Part shown: positions 15,983-25,452 of the stretch, piece by piece
Numbering within the stretch: the first letter of the stretch is position 1
How the letters are laid out: every line of letters begins with the position of its first letter
Assembly (NCBI RefSeq): GCF_029269265.1
Contig: NZ_JARIXP010000004.1
Span: forward strand, 310,001-374,000
DNA: 64,000 nucleotides
From: Rheinheimera sp. 1928-s
Lineage (GTDB): Bacteria > Pseudomonadota > Gammaproteobacteria > Enterobacterales > Alteromonadaceae
Direction of reading: 5' to 3'
Program-made: the position numbers and the translations under genes
Notes under the pieces: generated by a model
Database searches by the model: none
Seen by the model: only the letters and a program-made list of their open reading frames with translations
What the model was told of the DNA's origin: nothing

Positions 15983-16665
15983 CTTAAACTCCCTTTTTTA
16001 ATTACACCCAATAAACGACCTGCATTACTGATATGAACCAGCTCAACTTCAGGCCAAAAAGGTGCAATGGTCTGATGGCTTTTTAATAACCAACCACTAT
16101 TTAAATCAAACCAAAACTGATTAATAGCCGTCTGCCCATTAGAAAAAGTAACCTGCTCTGTGACTAATTTGGTTTGAAACCTGTGTTCGAGTAATTCAAG
16201 GGAGGTTACTTCGGTATAAAGGACTTCATAACTAACCAGGTGGCCAGATTCAGAATTTCCAGACCAGTCGGTCATACTTTGCCAGGCCTGACCAGCTTGA
16301 ATTCTAGTCATTTTTTGCTGCAGTGGATCCAACGCAGTATCAGACTGATAAATCAGATTATTGTCAAAACCAGTTGTCTTTACCAAACGCCCCTTCTCAA
16401 GCACCAACATGGCTTCATCGGCTGATATCCACTTGAACTGCCCATGCTCGATAAAAGCTAATACAAGAATTGCGTTAGGCAAAGCACCTACTTTGGCGTA
16501 TAAAACATCACTTTCTCTGGCTGCAAGCTCAGTTTTAGTTAAACTGGCTCCTTCTCCAGGATTAAATGCCAGTTCCAGGGTTTGGGTATAAGTACGAAAA
16601 GTACTGGAGCAGCCTACCAGGCTTACCAAAGCGAAAAAGACAAAAAGCCGCATTAATCTGTGCAT
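15979..16665 (-). CDS. yjbF: GfcB/YjbF-type lipoprotein
   Basis: The 228-residue protein has a lipoprotein signal with lipobox LVGC and a beta-rich body ending in HISNAGRL. Its family works with the YjbH barrel in polymer export and is probably held in the outer membrane. The frame opens at a TTG (16683). Met at 16665 has GGA at the right distance and gives a clean lipoprotein signal, although 16674 is also possible. Confidence 0.87.
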   Translation of the reverse strand: MHRLMRLFVFFALVSLVGCSSTFRTYTQTLELAFNPGEGASLTKTELAARESDVLYAKVGALPNAILVLAFIEHGQFKWISADEAMLVLEKGRLVKTTGFDNNLIYQSDTALDPLQQKMTRIQAGQAWQSMTDWSGNSESGHLVSYEVLYTEVTSLELLEHRFQTKLVTEQVTFSNGQTAINQFWFDLNSGWLLKSHQTIAPFWPEVELVHISNAGRLLGVIKKGSLR

Positions 16666-16697
16666 AAGATCCATTTCAAGCAAAAGTTATAGATAAC

Positions 16698-16723
16698 AAA
16701 AAGCCGCCAACAGGCGGCTTTTT
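16698..16723. terminator. Intra-operon Rho-independent terminator between yjbE-like and yjbF genes
   Basis: AAAAAGCCGCC and GGCGGCTTTTT form an 11-bp stem around AACA with a T-run on each strand. Lying after the first gene of the operon, it should make the small protein more abundant than YjbF, YjbG and YjbH. Confidence 0.88.
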
Positions 16724-16739
16724 GATAAAAAATGCAATA

Positions 16740-17147
16740 TTAACGTAATGTTGCAGGGTAAGTGAACGTTACAGGAACTGTCACTGTACCAGTACCAGAT
16801 ACTGTTACAGTTGAAGTAGTACCAGTACAAACCTCACCCACTAATAGGTCGTCGCCTTCACATCCAAGAACTTGGTTTGGTCGGCAAGTGCCATTGACCA
16901 AAGTTTGACCTGTAGGGCAGTTTACCGGAGAATCACTACGGTTGTTAGAAACAACAGCAGCTAATACACCTGCAGCAATAGCGCCAGCAACGATAGTACC
17001 AGTGGCGATACCACCGATAGCACCTAAACCAGAACCAGCAGCAGAAGCACCTGAACCTGCACCTGCAGAACCAGTCTCTTCACCCTGAGCCATTACAGCA
17101 CCAGAAACCACTAACATAGCGGCCATTAATACGCTTAATTTTTTCAT
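16740..17147 (-). CDS. GfcA/YjbE-like small exported protein with cysteine-rich tail
   Basis: The 135-residue precursor has a signal peptide ending AVMAQ. A Gly/Ala/Ser-rich, membrane-like stretch follows (about 40-66), then four cysteines at about 77, 88, 96 and 107, and a Thr/Val-rich end. Its place ahead of yjbFGH and the Gly/Ser-rich composition match GfcA/YjbE, a poorly understood small protein. The cysteine tail is longer than in E. coli YjbE as I recall it. The ATG at 17147 has AAGGG upstream; a GTG one codon earlier is possible. Confidence 0.7.
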   Translation of the reverse strand: MKKLSVLMAAMLVVSGAVMAQGEETGSAGAGSGASAAGSGLGAIGGIATGTIVAGAIAAGVLAAVVSNNRSDSPVNCPTGQTLVNGTCRPNQVLGCEGDDLLVGEVCTGTTSTVTVSGTGTVTVPVTFTYPATLR

Positions 17148-17277
17148 CACATCATCCCTTTAAAAAAGTCCTCTAAGGATAGAGGGTTTTCGTACAACCG
17201 ACAAGCACTTTTTTGTCGTTTGTTTACAACATTCCAACTTAAACTAAGCCGGAAAACGGTTTTGCTACAGCTATTTA

Positions 17278-19194
17278 CTAATGCACCAGTTCCTTTTTCA
17301 CTATTTCGTTGCTTGCGCCACTGACGAATAATAAATCACAAATTTCACTACTGGGAGCAAAGCCAGTAGGTGCATCTAACAAAATTTGCCTGAGCATTTG
17401 CTGATCAAAAGACTGACAAGCAACATCCAGACTGTTTAACAACAGCATAGTCGCTGACCATGACAGAAATTGTTCTTTTGCAGCCCTTATTCTGGCATGT
17501 TGGGTTCTACTCTCGTTGTTACCGATCAATAACTCTTCATAGAGCTTTTCACCTGGTCTCAGGCCAGTGATCTGAATTTCAATGTCGCCTTGAGGGTTGG
17601 CTTTATCTTTTAACTTTAAGCCTGCCAGATGGATCATACGTTTCGCCAGATCGTAAATACGTACCGGCTCTCCCATGTCCAATACAAAAACTTCTCCACC
17701 TTTCGCCATAGCACCAGCCTGAATAACTAATTGTGACGCTTCAGGAATAGTCATAAAAAACCGGGTAATTTCTTTGTGGGTTAAAGTGACTGGCCCACCT
17801 GCTTTAATTTGCTGCGCAAATAAAGGCACCACAGAACCAGAAGAACCTAATACATTGCCAAAACGTACCATACACATACGGGTAGTGGTTTGTCTGCTGG
17901 CTAAGCCTTGTAACACCAATTCAGCCATGCGTTTACTGGCCCCCATCACATTGGTGGGGCGTACAGCTTTATCAGTAGAAATTAATACAAAGTTTTCAAC
18001 TTTTGCCATGATGGCAGCTTCAGCACAGGCCCAGGTGCCAAATACGTTGTTGCGTACCCCTTCCACCATGTTGTATTCAACCAAAGGTACATGCTTATAT
18101 GCAGCAGCATGATAAACAGTCTGCACCTGAAAATTTGTCATCACTTGTTCCAACAGTTTCTGCTGTTGCACAGATCCTAAAACCGGCTTGATCGCACAGG
18201 AGTAACCAAAACGCCTTTTCACAGCATTTAACTCACGCTCTATCGAATACAAAGCAAATTCAGAGACGTCAAATAACACCAACACATCGGGTTTGCAGCA
18301 AATAATCTGGCGACATAACTCAGACCCTATTGAGCCACCTGCACCTGTCACCATCACCACTTTGTTTCTTATATTGGCCTGTAGCAGCTGCTGATCAGGC
18401 TCTATCACTTCACGGCCTAACAAGTCTTCAATACGAATATCCTGTAAGTCATCAATTTTCATATGGCCAGCTACTAAATCGGCCATACCTGGAATACTTT
18501 GAACCGGTACAGGCAGCCGGGACAACAATTCAAGCAACTCACGTTTGCGACCTCGGCCCGCTGAGGGCATAGCTAAAAGCACGCGATCAATACGATAACG
18601 CTGAATCGCTTTTTCCAGTAATTCAGAAGGTAAAACAGTCAAGCCGCACACTGTAGTTTTTTGCAGTTCAGTATTGTCATCAACAAAAACGACAGGTTTG
18701 TACTCATCACCACTTTGCAGCGCATATAACAACTGCCGGCCAGAGCAACCTGCGCCATAAATAAGTACTCTGCTTTTTGCTTTATGCCGTTGCATCTGTA
18801 AAGCGCTGCGAAAGCCCCAGCGACTGCCACCTATCAGCAGCACAGCTATCACAGCAAAACACAGGGCTAAGCGCGCAATATCAGCCAGAGGCAGAAACCA
18901 ACATAAAGCGATGAGTCCTGCGCTACTTGCAAAAACGCCATTGATCACTGTAGCCACAGCTTGAGGTGCCATATAACGCAAAATTGCACGATACAACCCA
19001 AGAAAATAAAAAACAGCAATACTAAACCCAAGCCAAACAAACAGGCCCAAGAAATGAGATAGAAAAAATGCAGAAGGTTGCAACACACCGCTTAGCCAAC
19101 TGGCCAAAAACAATGCGCTTAGCAAAAAAACTGTATCTGATACAACCGAAATTCCCCGTTTTGTTGCACGGGGTAGCGACATCATCCAAGTCAC
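17278..19194 (-). CDS. WbpM-type nucleotide-sugar 4,6-dehydratase, copy 2
   Basis: The 638-residue membrane enzyme begins with about four transmembrane helices (10-120). A CoA-binding-like Rossmann part (YGAGCSGRQLL) and the catalytic SDR domain (TGAGGSIGSELC, ISTDKAVRPTNVMGASK, MVRFGNVLGSSGSV, GLRPGEKLYEELL) follow. The family makes UDP-4-keto-6-deoxy-HexNAc from UDP-HexNAc, the entry to QuiNAc and FucNAc-type sugars. It sits next to a second close paralogue and lacks that copy's N-terminal extension. A second substrate is possible but not visible. Confidence 0.92.
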   Translation of the reverse strand: MTWMMSLPRATKRGISVVSDTVFLLSALFLASWLSGVLQPSAFFLSHFLGLFVWLGFSIAVFYFLGLYRAILRYMAPQAVATVINGVFASSAGLIALCWFLPLADIARLALCFAVIAVLLIGGSRWGFRSALQMQRHKAKSRVLIYGAGCSGRQLLYALQSGDEYKPVVFVDDNTELQKTTVCGLTVLPSELLEKAIQRYRIDRVLLAMPSAGRGRKRELLELLSRLPVPVQSIPGMADLVAGHMKIDDLQDIRIEDLLGREVIEPDQQLLQANIRNKVVMVTGAGGSIGSELCRQIICCKPDVLVLFDVSEFALYSIERELNAVKRRFGYSCAIKPVLGSVQQQKLLEQVMTNFQVQTVYHAAAYKHVPLVEYNMVEGVRNNVFGTWACAEAAIMAKVENFVLISTDKAVRPTNVMGASKRMAELVLQGLASRQTTTRMCMVRFGNVLGSSGSVVPLFAQQIKAGGPVTLTHKEITRFFMTIPEASQLVIQAGAMAKGGEVFVLDMGEPVRIYDLAKRMIHLAGLKLKDKANPQGDIEIQITGLRPGEKLYEELLIGNNESRTQHARIRAAKEQFLSWSATMLLLNSLDVACQSFDQQMLRQILLDAPTGFAPSSEICDLLFVSGASNEIVKKELVH

Positions 19195-19426
19195 GCTTTC
19201 ACTCCCTCTTTACTCATAGAGTTATCACTTTGTTAGCTATATGACTGGTTTTCAGAAAATTAGCTTAGGACAGCCTCTGACTATCTACCAGTTTTAACCT
19301 ATTAAAAATGAACTTTATATGAATAAAAATGTCCGTAGAGTTTACTATTTACAGCATCATTACATTTTTTTCTAAACTGGCACAACAGCCATTTAGTAAC
19401 TAAGAGTTAAAATTCTATTATGTTTT

Positions 19427-21346
19427 TTACCGTATGGGCAATTTGGTGATTTGATGAGCTTGCCATACCAAATCACAAATACCATCCGTAGGATTAAAGC
19501 CTGTAGGAGCACTCAACATCAAAGCTCTTATTTTCTCTACGTCATAATTTATTGCAGCTTCGCTCAGCTCACTTAACAATGCTTGCATTTCTGCCCAGCT
19601 CAAAAACACTTCATTTGCAGCTTTAATGCGCGGATGCCGGGTTGGTTTTTCATCTTCCCCGATCAGCAATTCTTCATATAGCTTTTCACCTGGCCTTAAA
19701 CCGGTAATTTTAATTTCAATATCACCCTGCGGGTTTTGTTTATTTTTAACTTCCAGGCCCGTTAAATGCACCATTTTTCTGGCCAGATCATAAATTTTTA
19801 CCGGCTCGCCCATATCTAACACAAATACATCACCGCCTTCCCCCATGGCACCAGCCTGAATAACCAACTGAGCTGCTTCGGGTATAGTCATAAAATAGCG
19901 GGTAATATCCTCATGAGTAAGGGTAATAGGCCCGCCTTTTTTAATTTGCTTTCTGAATAATGGCACAACAGATCCTGAAGAACCTAAGACATTGCCAAAA
20001 CGAACCATGCAAATCCTTGTGTTTTTCTGGCGTTTTGCTATCGCTTGCAAAGTAAGCTCAGCTAAACGTTTTGTTGTACCCATTACATTAGTTGGGCGCA
20101 CTGCTTTATCTGTTGAAATCAACACAAAAGTTTCAACGCCTGAAGCGATCGCAGCTTCAGCTGTATGCCAGGTACCAAACACGTTATTACGCAGGCCCTC
20201 AATCACATTAAACTCAACCAGAGGTACGTGTTTATAGGCTGCGGCATGGTAAACAGTTTGCACATGATAACCTTGCATCATAGTTTGCAACCGCTGCGGG
20301 TCTAACACTGTGCCCAGTGCCGGTATCAGTTGTACGTCTAGTTGACTGGAGGCAATAGTGGCACTTAGTTCTTTATCAATTTCATACAGCGAAAATTCTG
20401 ACGCTTCAAATAACACCAGCTTTAATGGAGACTGTAAAATAATTTGCCGGCAAAGCTCAGAACCTATAGAACCACCAGCACCAGTTACCATAACCACTTT
20501 GCCGGTAATATTGGCAGTTAATAACGAAGGTATTGGTGTAACGGCATCACGGCCCAATAAATCTTCTATTTTTACGTCCTGTAATTCATCAATTTTCATT
20601 TTGCCGTCAACCAGATCTGTCATCCCAGGAATGGTTAACACAGGTAAGCCTAAAGGCTCTAAACGCTGGACAAGCTCAGCCCGCACTGTACGACTGGCAG
20701 AGGGGACAGCTAACAAAATACGACTAATACCGTATTTATCAACCACACTTTTAATACAGACTGGCGAATAAACTTTTACATCTTTAATCATTACCCCGTG
20801 AAAAGACGGATCGTCGTCAACGAAAGCAACAGCACGATATTCAGCGCTACTGGCCAAAGCCAAGAGTAATTGCCTGCCACTGGCTCCAGCCCCATAAATT
20901 AATACTTTATGGTGTGCATGACGACCACCAACAGATACAATTTCCCGAAGCAGCAGCCTGGAACCGCCAATCCCAACAAAGGCAAAAAATATGTAGTTTA
21001 AGTTCACTGAGGCACTGTATAAAATTGCGTTGGCGTCAGTAACCAAACGTAGCAGGAAGCCTGAGATAATGGTGCCTACAGCTATGGCCAACATAGAGCG
21101 CAAACCAATATAACGCACCACGGCCCTGTAGAGGCCTAAGCTACCAAATACAACTAAAGTAATAAAAATAACAGCTAAAAAGCTAAGTAAAAAAGGCTCG
21201 TCGGATAACACACCAAGATGGTCAAACCGCAAAAAATAAGCACTTAGCCAGGCAAGAAAAAGAATACAACCATCCACCAACATAGAGACCAGGCGTTTGG
21301 CGTTACGAGACATTCCCATCAATGGTTTAAACAATTGATAGAGCAT
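19427..21346 (-). CDS. wbpM: WbpM-type nucleotide-sugar 4,6-dehydratase, copy 1
   Basis: The 639-residue protein has the same layout as its neighbour: N-terminal membrane helices, YGAGASGRQLL, TGAGGSIGSELC, ISTDKAVRPTNVMGTTK and GLRPGEKLYEELL. The frame opens at 21466, but residues from the Met at 21346 (MLYQLFKPLMGMSRNAKR) line up with the start of P. aeruginosa WbpM as I recall it. The upstream extension would have no counterpart. It follows galU after a terminator. It is the likely source of the 4-keto sugar used by the reductase at 25453-26409. Confidence 0.9.
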   Translation of the reverse strand: MLYQLFKPLMGMSRNAKRLVSMLVDGCILFLAWLSAYFLRFDHLGVLSDEPFLLSFLAVIFITLVVFGSLGLYRAVVRYIGLRSMLAIAVGTIISGFLLRLVTDANAILYSASVNLNYIFFAFVGIGGSRLLLREIVSVGGRHAHHKVLIYGAGASGRQLLLALASSAEYRAVAFVDDDPSFHGVMIKDVKVYSPVCIKSVVDKYGISRILLAVPSASRTVRAELVQRLEPLGLPVLTIPGMTDLVDGKMKIDELQDVKIEDLLGRDAVTPIPSLLTANITGKVVMVTGAGGSIGSELCRQIILQSPLKLVLFEASEFSLYEIDKELSATIASSQLDVQLIPALGTVLDPQRLQTMMQGYHVQTVYHAAAYKHVPLVEFNVIEGLRNNVFGTWHTAEAAIASGVETFVLISTDKAVRPTNVMGTTKRLAELTLQAIAKRQKNTRICMVRFGNVLGSSGSVVPLFRKQIKKGGPITLTHEDITRYFMTIPEAAQLVIQAGAMGEGGDVFVLDMGEPVKIYDLARKMVHLTGLEVKNKQNPQGDIEIKITGLRPGEKLYEELLIGEDEKPTRHPRIKAANEVFLSWAEMQALLSELSEAAINYDVEKIRALMLSAPTGFNPTDGICDLVWQAHQITKLPIR

Positions 21347-21436
21347 TTTGGACGACAATTTATTCAAGACAAACCCCATGCATATTCTGCTCGTTGCCAG
21401 TATTGTGGCATATAGGTATTTTACAAATACAAAACA

Positions 21437-21454
21437 GGCCTCCGTAAAGAGGCC
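21437..21454 (-). terminator. Rho-independent terminator after galU
   Basis: GGCCTC and GAGGCC form a 6-bp GC stem around 6 bases, followed on the minus strand by TGTTTTG. It lies 22 bases past the galU stop and separates galU from wbpM. Confidence 0.75.
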
Positions 21455-21476
21455 GAAACAAGACAAATAATAGCTA

Positions 21477-22367
21477 TTACTGCAGCAATGCCTGTAAACG
21501 GGCCTTCACTTCGGAGCCCAGTTCTTTATCACGCAATGCATATTCAACAAAAGCAGAAATATAACCCAGCTTATTGCCACAATCGTGGCTTCGTCCACGA
21601 ATATGGTAAGCATTAACTTGTTGTTGCTGCATTAACATAGCAATAGCATCAGTTAACTGAATTTCATCACCAGCCCCCACAGGTGTGAGTTTTAATAAAT
21701 TCCAGATATCTGCAGAGAATACATAACGCCCAACTACAGCTAAGTTAGAAGGAGCGTCTTCAACAGAAGGTTTTTCAACTACAGCTGTTATTTGCATAGA
21801 ATCACCTGCTGCCATTTTATGACCCGCTACATCGGCTACACCATAAGAGCTAACATTTTGCATAGGTACTGGTTCTACCATTACCTGGCTTTCGCCTGTA
21901 GCTTCAAATAAGCGTACCATTTCAGCCAAATTATCTGTTTTTAAGTTGCTGTCGTATTCATCAATTAACACATCAGGCAATACCACAACAAAAGGCTCTT
22001 CGCCTACCACAGGCAAAGCACATAATACAGCATGACCTAAACCTTTAGCTTCGCCTTGGCGTACATGCATTATGGTTACGTCTTTAGGGCATATGCTTTG
22101 CACATCTTCCAGTAACTGGCGTTTTACGCGCTTTTCCAGAATAGATTCCAGCTCAAAGCTTTTATCAAAATGGTTTTCGATAGAGTTTTTAGATGAGTGA
22201 GTGACCAGCACTATTTGCTTTATTCCTGCTGCTATGCATTCGTTTACAACATATTGGATCAATGGTTTATCAACCAAAGGCAACATTTCTTTTGGAATAG
22301 CTTTTGTAGCAGGCAGCATGCGAGTACCCAACCCTGCAACAGGGATTACTGCTTTCTTAACCTTCAC
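21477..22367 (-). CDS. galU: UTP-glucose-1-phosphate uridylyltransferase
   Basis: The 296-residue enzyme makes UDP-glucose. It has the nucleotidyltransferase start [24 protein letters not shown], then [17 protein letters not shown] and VVEKP. It starts with GTG at 22367 behind AAAGGAT. Together with the adjacent epimerase and ugd it forms a UDP-Glc to UDP-GlcA to UDP-GalA module. Confidence 0.95.
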   Translation of the reverse strand: MKVKKAVIPVAGLGTRMLPATKAIPKEMLPLVDKPLIQYVVNECIAAGIKQIVLVTHSSKNSIENHFDKSFELESILEKRVKRQLLEDVQSICPKDVTIMHVRQGEAKGLGHAVLCALPVVGEEPFVVVLPDVLIDEYDSNLKTDNLAEMVRLFEATGESQVMVEPVPMQNVSSYGVADVAGHKMAAGDSMQITAVVEKPSVEDAPSNLAVVGRYVFSADIWNLLKLTPVGAGDEIQLTDAIAMLMQQQQVNAYHIRGRSHDCGNKLGYISAFVEYALRDKELGSEVKARLQALLQ

Positions 22368-22379
22368 TTTTAAATCCTT

Positions 22380-23381
22380 TTAAACCTTGTAATAGTTTTT
22401 ATACCAGCCGACAAAACGCTGCACACCAAGTTCGACAGAGGTTTGAGGTGTGAACTTTGTTACAGATTCTAAATCGGAGACATCAGCATAGGTAGCTTCA
22501 ACATCACCAGGTTGAATGGGCATATAATCTTTAACAGCTGTTTTTCCCAACGCCTCTTCAATGGCATTGATAAATAATTCAAGCTGAACTGGCTCGCTAT
22601 TACCTATGTTAAACACTTTATAGGGTGCTGAACTGGAAGACAGATCATCGCCAGCCCACGCTGCATTTTTACCAGGAGGCTGATCCTGAATACGGATAAT
22701 ACCCTCGACAATATCATCAATATAAGTAAAGTCGCGTTTCATCTTGCCATGGTTAAATACCTTAATAGGTTTACCGTCGATAATAGCTTTGGTAAATAAA
22801 AACATCGCCATGTCGGGTCGCCCCCAAGGGCCATATACAGTAAAGAATCGTAATCCAGTGGTAGGAATACCGTATAAATGACTATAAGTATGAGACATCA
22901 GCTCATTGGCTTTTTTCGTGGCTGCGTAAAGAGATACAGGGTGATCCACTGAATCGGACGTACTGAATGGCATTTTACGGTTCAAGCCATAGACAGAACT
23001 TGATGATGCGTACACTAAGTGCTTTACATTGTTATGCCGGCAGCCCTCCAGTATCGCTAAATGGCCAATTAAATTACTGTCCGCATAAGCCATAGGGTTT
23101 TCCAGTGAATAACGCACCCCTGCTTGAGCAGCTAAATGAATAACACGCTCGAATTGGCTTTCACTGAATAAATTTGCAATACCATCACGATCAGCGAGAT
23201 CCAGCCTATAAAATACAAAGTTCTTTTCAGGTTTTAACTGCGCTAATCTGTCCAACTTCAGTTGTACTTCGTAGTAATCATTCAGGTTATCTATACCTGT
23301 GACCTGGTGACCCAAAGCCAAAAGCCTCTGGCATACGTGAAAACCAATAAAGCCAGCGGCTCCTGTTACTAAAAAACGCAT
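22380..23381 (-). CDS. UDP-glucuronate 4-epimerase-like SDR
   Basis: The 333-residue extended SDR has TGAAGFIGFHVC, YASSSSVYG, and SLYAATKKANE with the catalytic Tyr and Lys. RFFTVYGPWGRPDMA is typical of CapI/UDP-GlcA 4-epimerases. It should convert UDP-glucuronate from Ugd to UDP-galacturonate. Its ATG directly follows the ugd stop (TAA-ATG), behind GGGAGCG. Related UDP-GlcNAc 4-epimerases cannot be fully excluded. Confidence 0.85.
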   Translation of the reverse strand: MRFLVTGAAGFIGFHVCQRLLALGHQVTGIDNLNDYYEVQLKLDRLAQLKPEKNFVFYRLDLADRDGIANLFSESQFERVIHLAAQAGVRYSLENPMAYADSNLIGHLAILEGCRHNNVKHLVYASSSSVYGLNRKMPFSTSDSVDHPVSLYAATKKANELMSHTYSHLYGIPTTGLRFFTVYGPWGRPDMAMFLFTKAIIDGKPIKVFNHGKMKRDFTYIDDIVEGIIRIQDQPPGKNAAWAGDDLSSSSAPYKVFNIGNSEPVQLELFINAIEEALGKTAVKDYMPIQPGDVEATYADVSDLESVTKFTPQTSVELGVQRFVGWYKNYYKV

Positions 23382-24557
23382 TTAATCGCTCCCAAACAAA
23401 TCGCGTGTATACACCTTGGCTTCAACGTCAGCTAAAACATCACTACGCCTGTTGGCAATAATTACGTCCGACATGGCTTTAAATTCAGCCAAATCACGAA
23501 TAACACGTGAGTGATAAAAATTATCTTCTTTCAACTCAGGTTCAAATACCACCACTTCAATACCTTTGGCTTTAATACGCTTCATAATGCCTTGAATGGC
23601 GGAAGCCCTGAAATTATCAGAACCAGACTTCATCACCAATCGATAAATACCCACAATTTTTGGACTTTTGCGAACTATAGAGTCAGCAATAAAATCTTTA
23701 CGGGTACGGTTAGCATCTACTATCGCCTGAATCATATTGTTTGGTACATCACGATAATTCGCCAACAGCTGCTTAGTGTCTTTAGGCAGGCAGTAACCAC
23801 CATAGCCAAAGCTTGGATTATTGTAATGGCTACCAATGCGAGGGTCTAAACCTACACCTTCGATAATTTGGCGGGCATCTAAACCATGGCTTTCTGCGTA
23901 ACTATCCAGTTCATTAAAATAAGCAACCCGCATAGCCAAATAGGTGTTAGAAAATAACTTAATGGCCTCAGCTTCTGTACTGTCAGTAAACAATACAGAA
24001 ACATCTTGTTTTATCGCACCTTGCTTTAGCAAATGAGCAAACTGTTCAGCTCTTTCCGAGCGTTCACCAACTATAATACGGGATGGATATAAATTATCGT
24101 AAAGAGCCCGGCCCTCACGTAAAAACTCCGGTGAAAAAATTAAATTAGCAGTACCAAATTTTTCACGTGCAGACGCCGTATAGCCTACTGGCACTGTCGA
24201 TTTAATAACCATTACTGCATTTGGGTTAATAGCCATCACATCAGCAATCACAGCTTCTACGCTTTTGGTATTAAAGTAATTTGTCTCAGGATCGTAATCT
24301 GTTGGGGTAGCAATAATAACGAAATCTGCGTTCTCATAGGCCAGCTGTTTATCCAGAGTAGCTTTGAAATCCAGGTGTTTGCTTAACAAAAACTTGGATA
24401 TTTCCTTATCTTCAATTGGTGATTTTTTTCCATTCAGAAGTTGAACCTTCCAATCGATAATATCGACTGCGACCACCTGATTGTTTTGCGCTAAAAGCAT
24501 AGCGTTCGATAAACCTACATAACCAGTGCCAGCGATAGCTATTTTTATTTTATTCAT
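23382..24557 (-). CDS. ugd: UDP-glucose 6-dehydrogenase
   Basis: The 391-residue enzyme oxidises UDP-glucose to UDP-glucuronate with 2 NAD. It has [11 protein letters not shown] at the start, [15 protein letters not shown] and the catalytic Cys in [11 protein letters not shown]. The length matches E. coli Ugd (388). GAGAGA precedes the ATG. It is followed without a gap by the UDP-GlcA epimerase. Confidence 0.95.
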   Translation of the reverse strand: MNKIKIAIAGTGYVGLSNAMLLAQNNQVVAVDIIDWKVQLLNGKKSPIEDKEISKFLLSKHLDFKATLDKQLAYENADFVIIATPTDYDPETNYFNTKSVEAVIADVMAINPNAVMVIKSTVPVGYTASAREKFGTANLIFSPEFLREGRALYDNLYPSRIIVGERSERAEQFAHLLKQGAIKQDVSVLFTDSTEAEAIKLFSNTYLAMRVAYFNELDSYAESHGLDARQIIEGVGLDPRIGSHYNNPSFGYGGYCLPKDTKQLLANYRDVPNNMIQAIVDANRTRKDFIADSIVRKSPKIVGIYRLVMKSGSDNFRASAIQGIMKRIKAKGIEVVVFEPELKEDNFYHSRVIRDLAEFKAMSDVIIANRRSDVLADVEAKVYTRDLFGSD

Positions 24558-24597
24558 TAAATATCTCTCATAAACTAAAACATCTGCCTACTAGCGC

Positions 24598-25152
24598 TCA
24601 ACGCTTAACCCTATCTCCGGAGCCTTTCCCTAAAATCGTCATCAGTATATATTTGAAATAATTAGCTACGTTTAGTGTGTCTATCATCTGTTTGTCTGTT
24701 TTTGCTAACAATAGAGGAGTCGACATATCAATTTGATTAACTTGTGCCAAACCTGTGATACCAGGTCGTGTTTTGAACACTCCAAGCCTGTCGCGTTCAA
24801 TAACCAGTTCATCTTGACTAAACAGGCAAGGCCTTGGGCCAACCAAGCTCATGTCCCCTAACAAAACATTCCATAGTTGTGGAAGTTCATCCAGTTTTGT
24901 TTTACGTAAAAAGCCGCCAAAAGCAGTAATTGAAGTGCCATTTGCTAAATGGCTGGCTACGCTAGGTGTATCTATTTTCATGGTGCGGAATTTAACCAAG
25001 GTAAAAGGCTTTTTATTGCATCCGACCCTAACCTGCCGGAATACAGGCGATCCAGTATCAAATAGTCCAATGAGAGTTAGAATAACCAGCACAGGAAAAC
25101 CAAACACTAAGCCACATAAGGCAAAAATAATATCCAACAAACGAATTAACAT
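24598..25152 (-). CDS. Initiating polyprenyl-phosphate sugar-phosphate transferase
   Basis: The 184-residue protein has one N-terminal hydrophobic segment and the PF02397 catalytic block: VKFRTM, KLDELPQLWNVLLGDMSLVGPRP and RPGITGLAQV. Such small PglC/WreU-type enzymes put the first sugar-1-phosphate onto undecaprenyl phosphate at the inner membrane. With a UDP-sugar reductase close upstream and WbpM nearby, UDP-QuiNAc or UDP-FucNAc is the likely donor, by analogy with WreU. A GAGG site lies 5 bases before the ATG. Confidence 0.88.
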   Translation of the reverse strand: MLIRLLDIIFALCGLVFGFPVLVILTLIGLFDTGSPVFRQVRVGCNKKPFTLVKFRTMKIDTPSVASHLANGTSITAFGGFLRKTKLDELPQLWNVLLGDMSLVGPRPCLFSQDELVIERDRLGVFKTRPGITGLAQVNQIDMSTPLLLAKTDKQMIDTLNVANYFKYILMTILGKGSGDRVKR

Positions 25153-25452
25153 AGGGCCTCAATAAAAAATATAGTTACAAATGACTCGCAGCTACGCTGC
25201 TCGTTACTAGTTGCCGTTCGCAAAGCGAATCTATTACTTGTCACTGCCTTGCTTCATAAGCTCAATGCCGTATTTATCTTAACAACACGTTGCAACAAAA
25301 CACTTGCGTGTAATAAGCGCTTCTGTTCGCAGCAGCTTAAAATCCTCGACCGCATATTTGTTCGCAATTTTATTACGAGCACCTTTCACAGTGCGGGCTA
25401 TTTCTCAGAATCAAGATCACCACGCTTTACTGTATCGAGCACTCAGCCTTAA
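25153..25452. other. 300-base spacer with small hairpins between the reductase and transferase genes
   Basis: No gene is visible. Near the transferase end are two small perfect dyads: GCAGC-N3-GCTGC at 25188-25200 and TTCGC-N3-GCGAA at 25217-25229. Around them are repeated AGTAAC/AGTAAT words on the minus strand. A 36-codon minus-strand frame to the left of these has no recognised relative. In a locus where genes nearly always touch, the gap suggests an insertion scar or deleted gene. Confidence 0.5.

Noticed and set aside
17160-17277. Short stem CCTCTA/TAGAGG and a CCG/CGG stem between wbpM copy 2 and the YjbE-like gene, considered as terminators or an RfaH site
   Set aside because: Stems are short, T-runs are poor and no GGCGGTAGCGT-type ops is present, so no firm call is possible.
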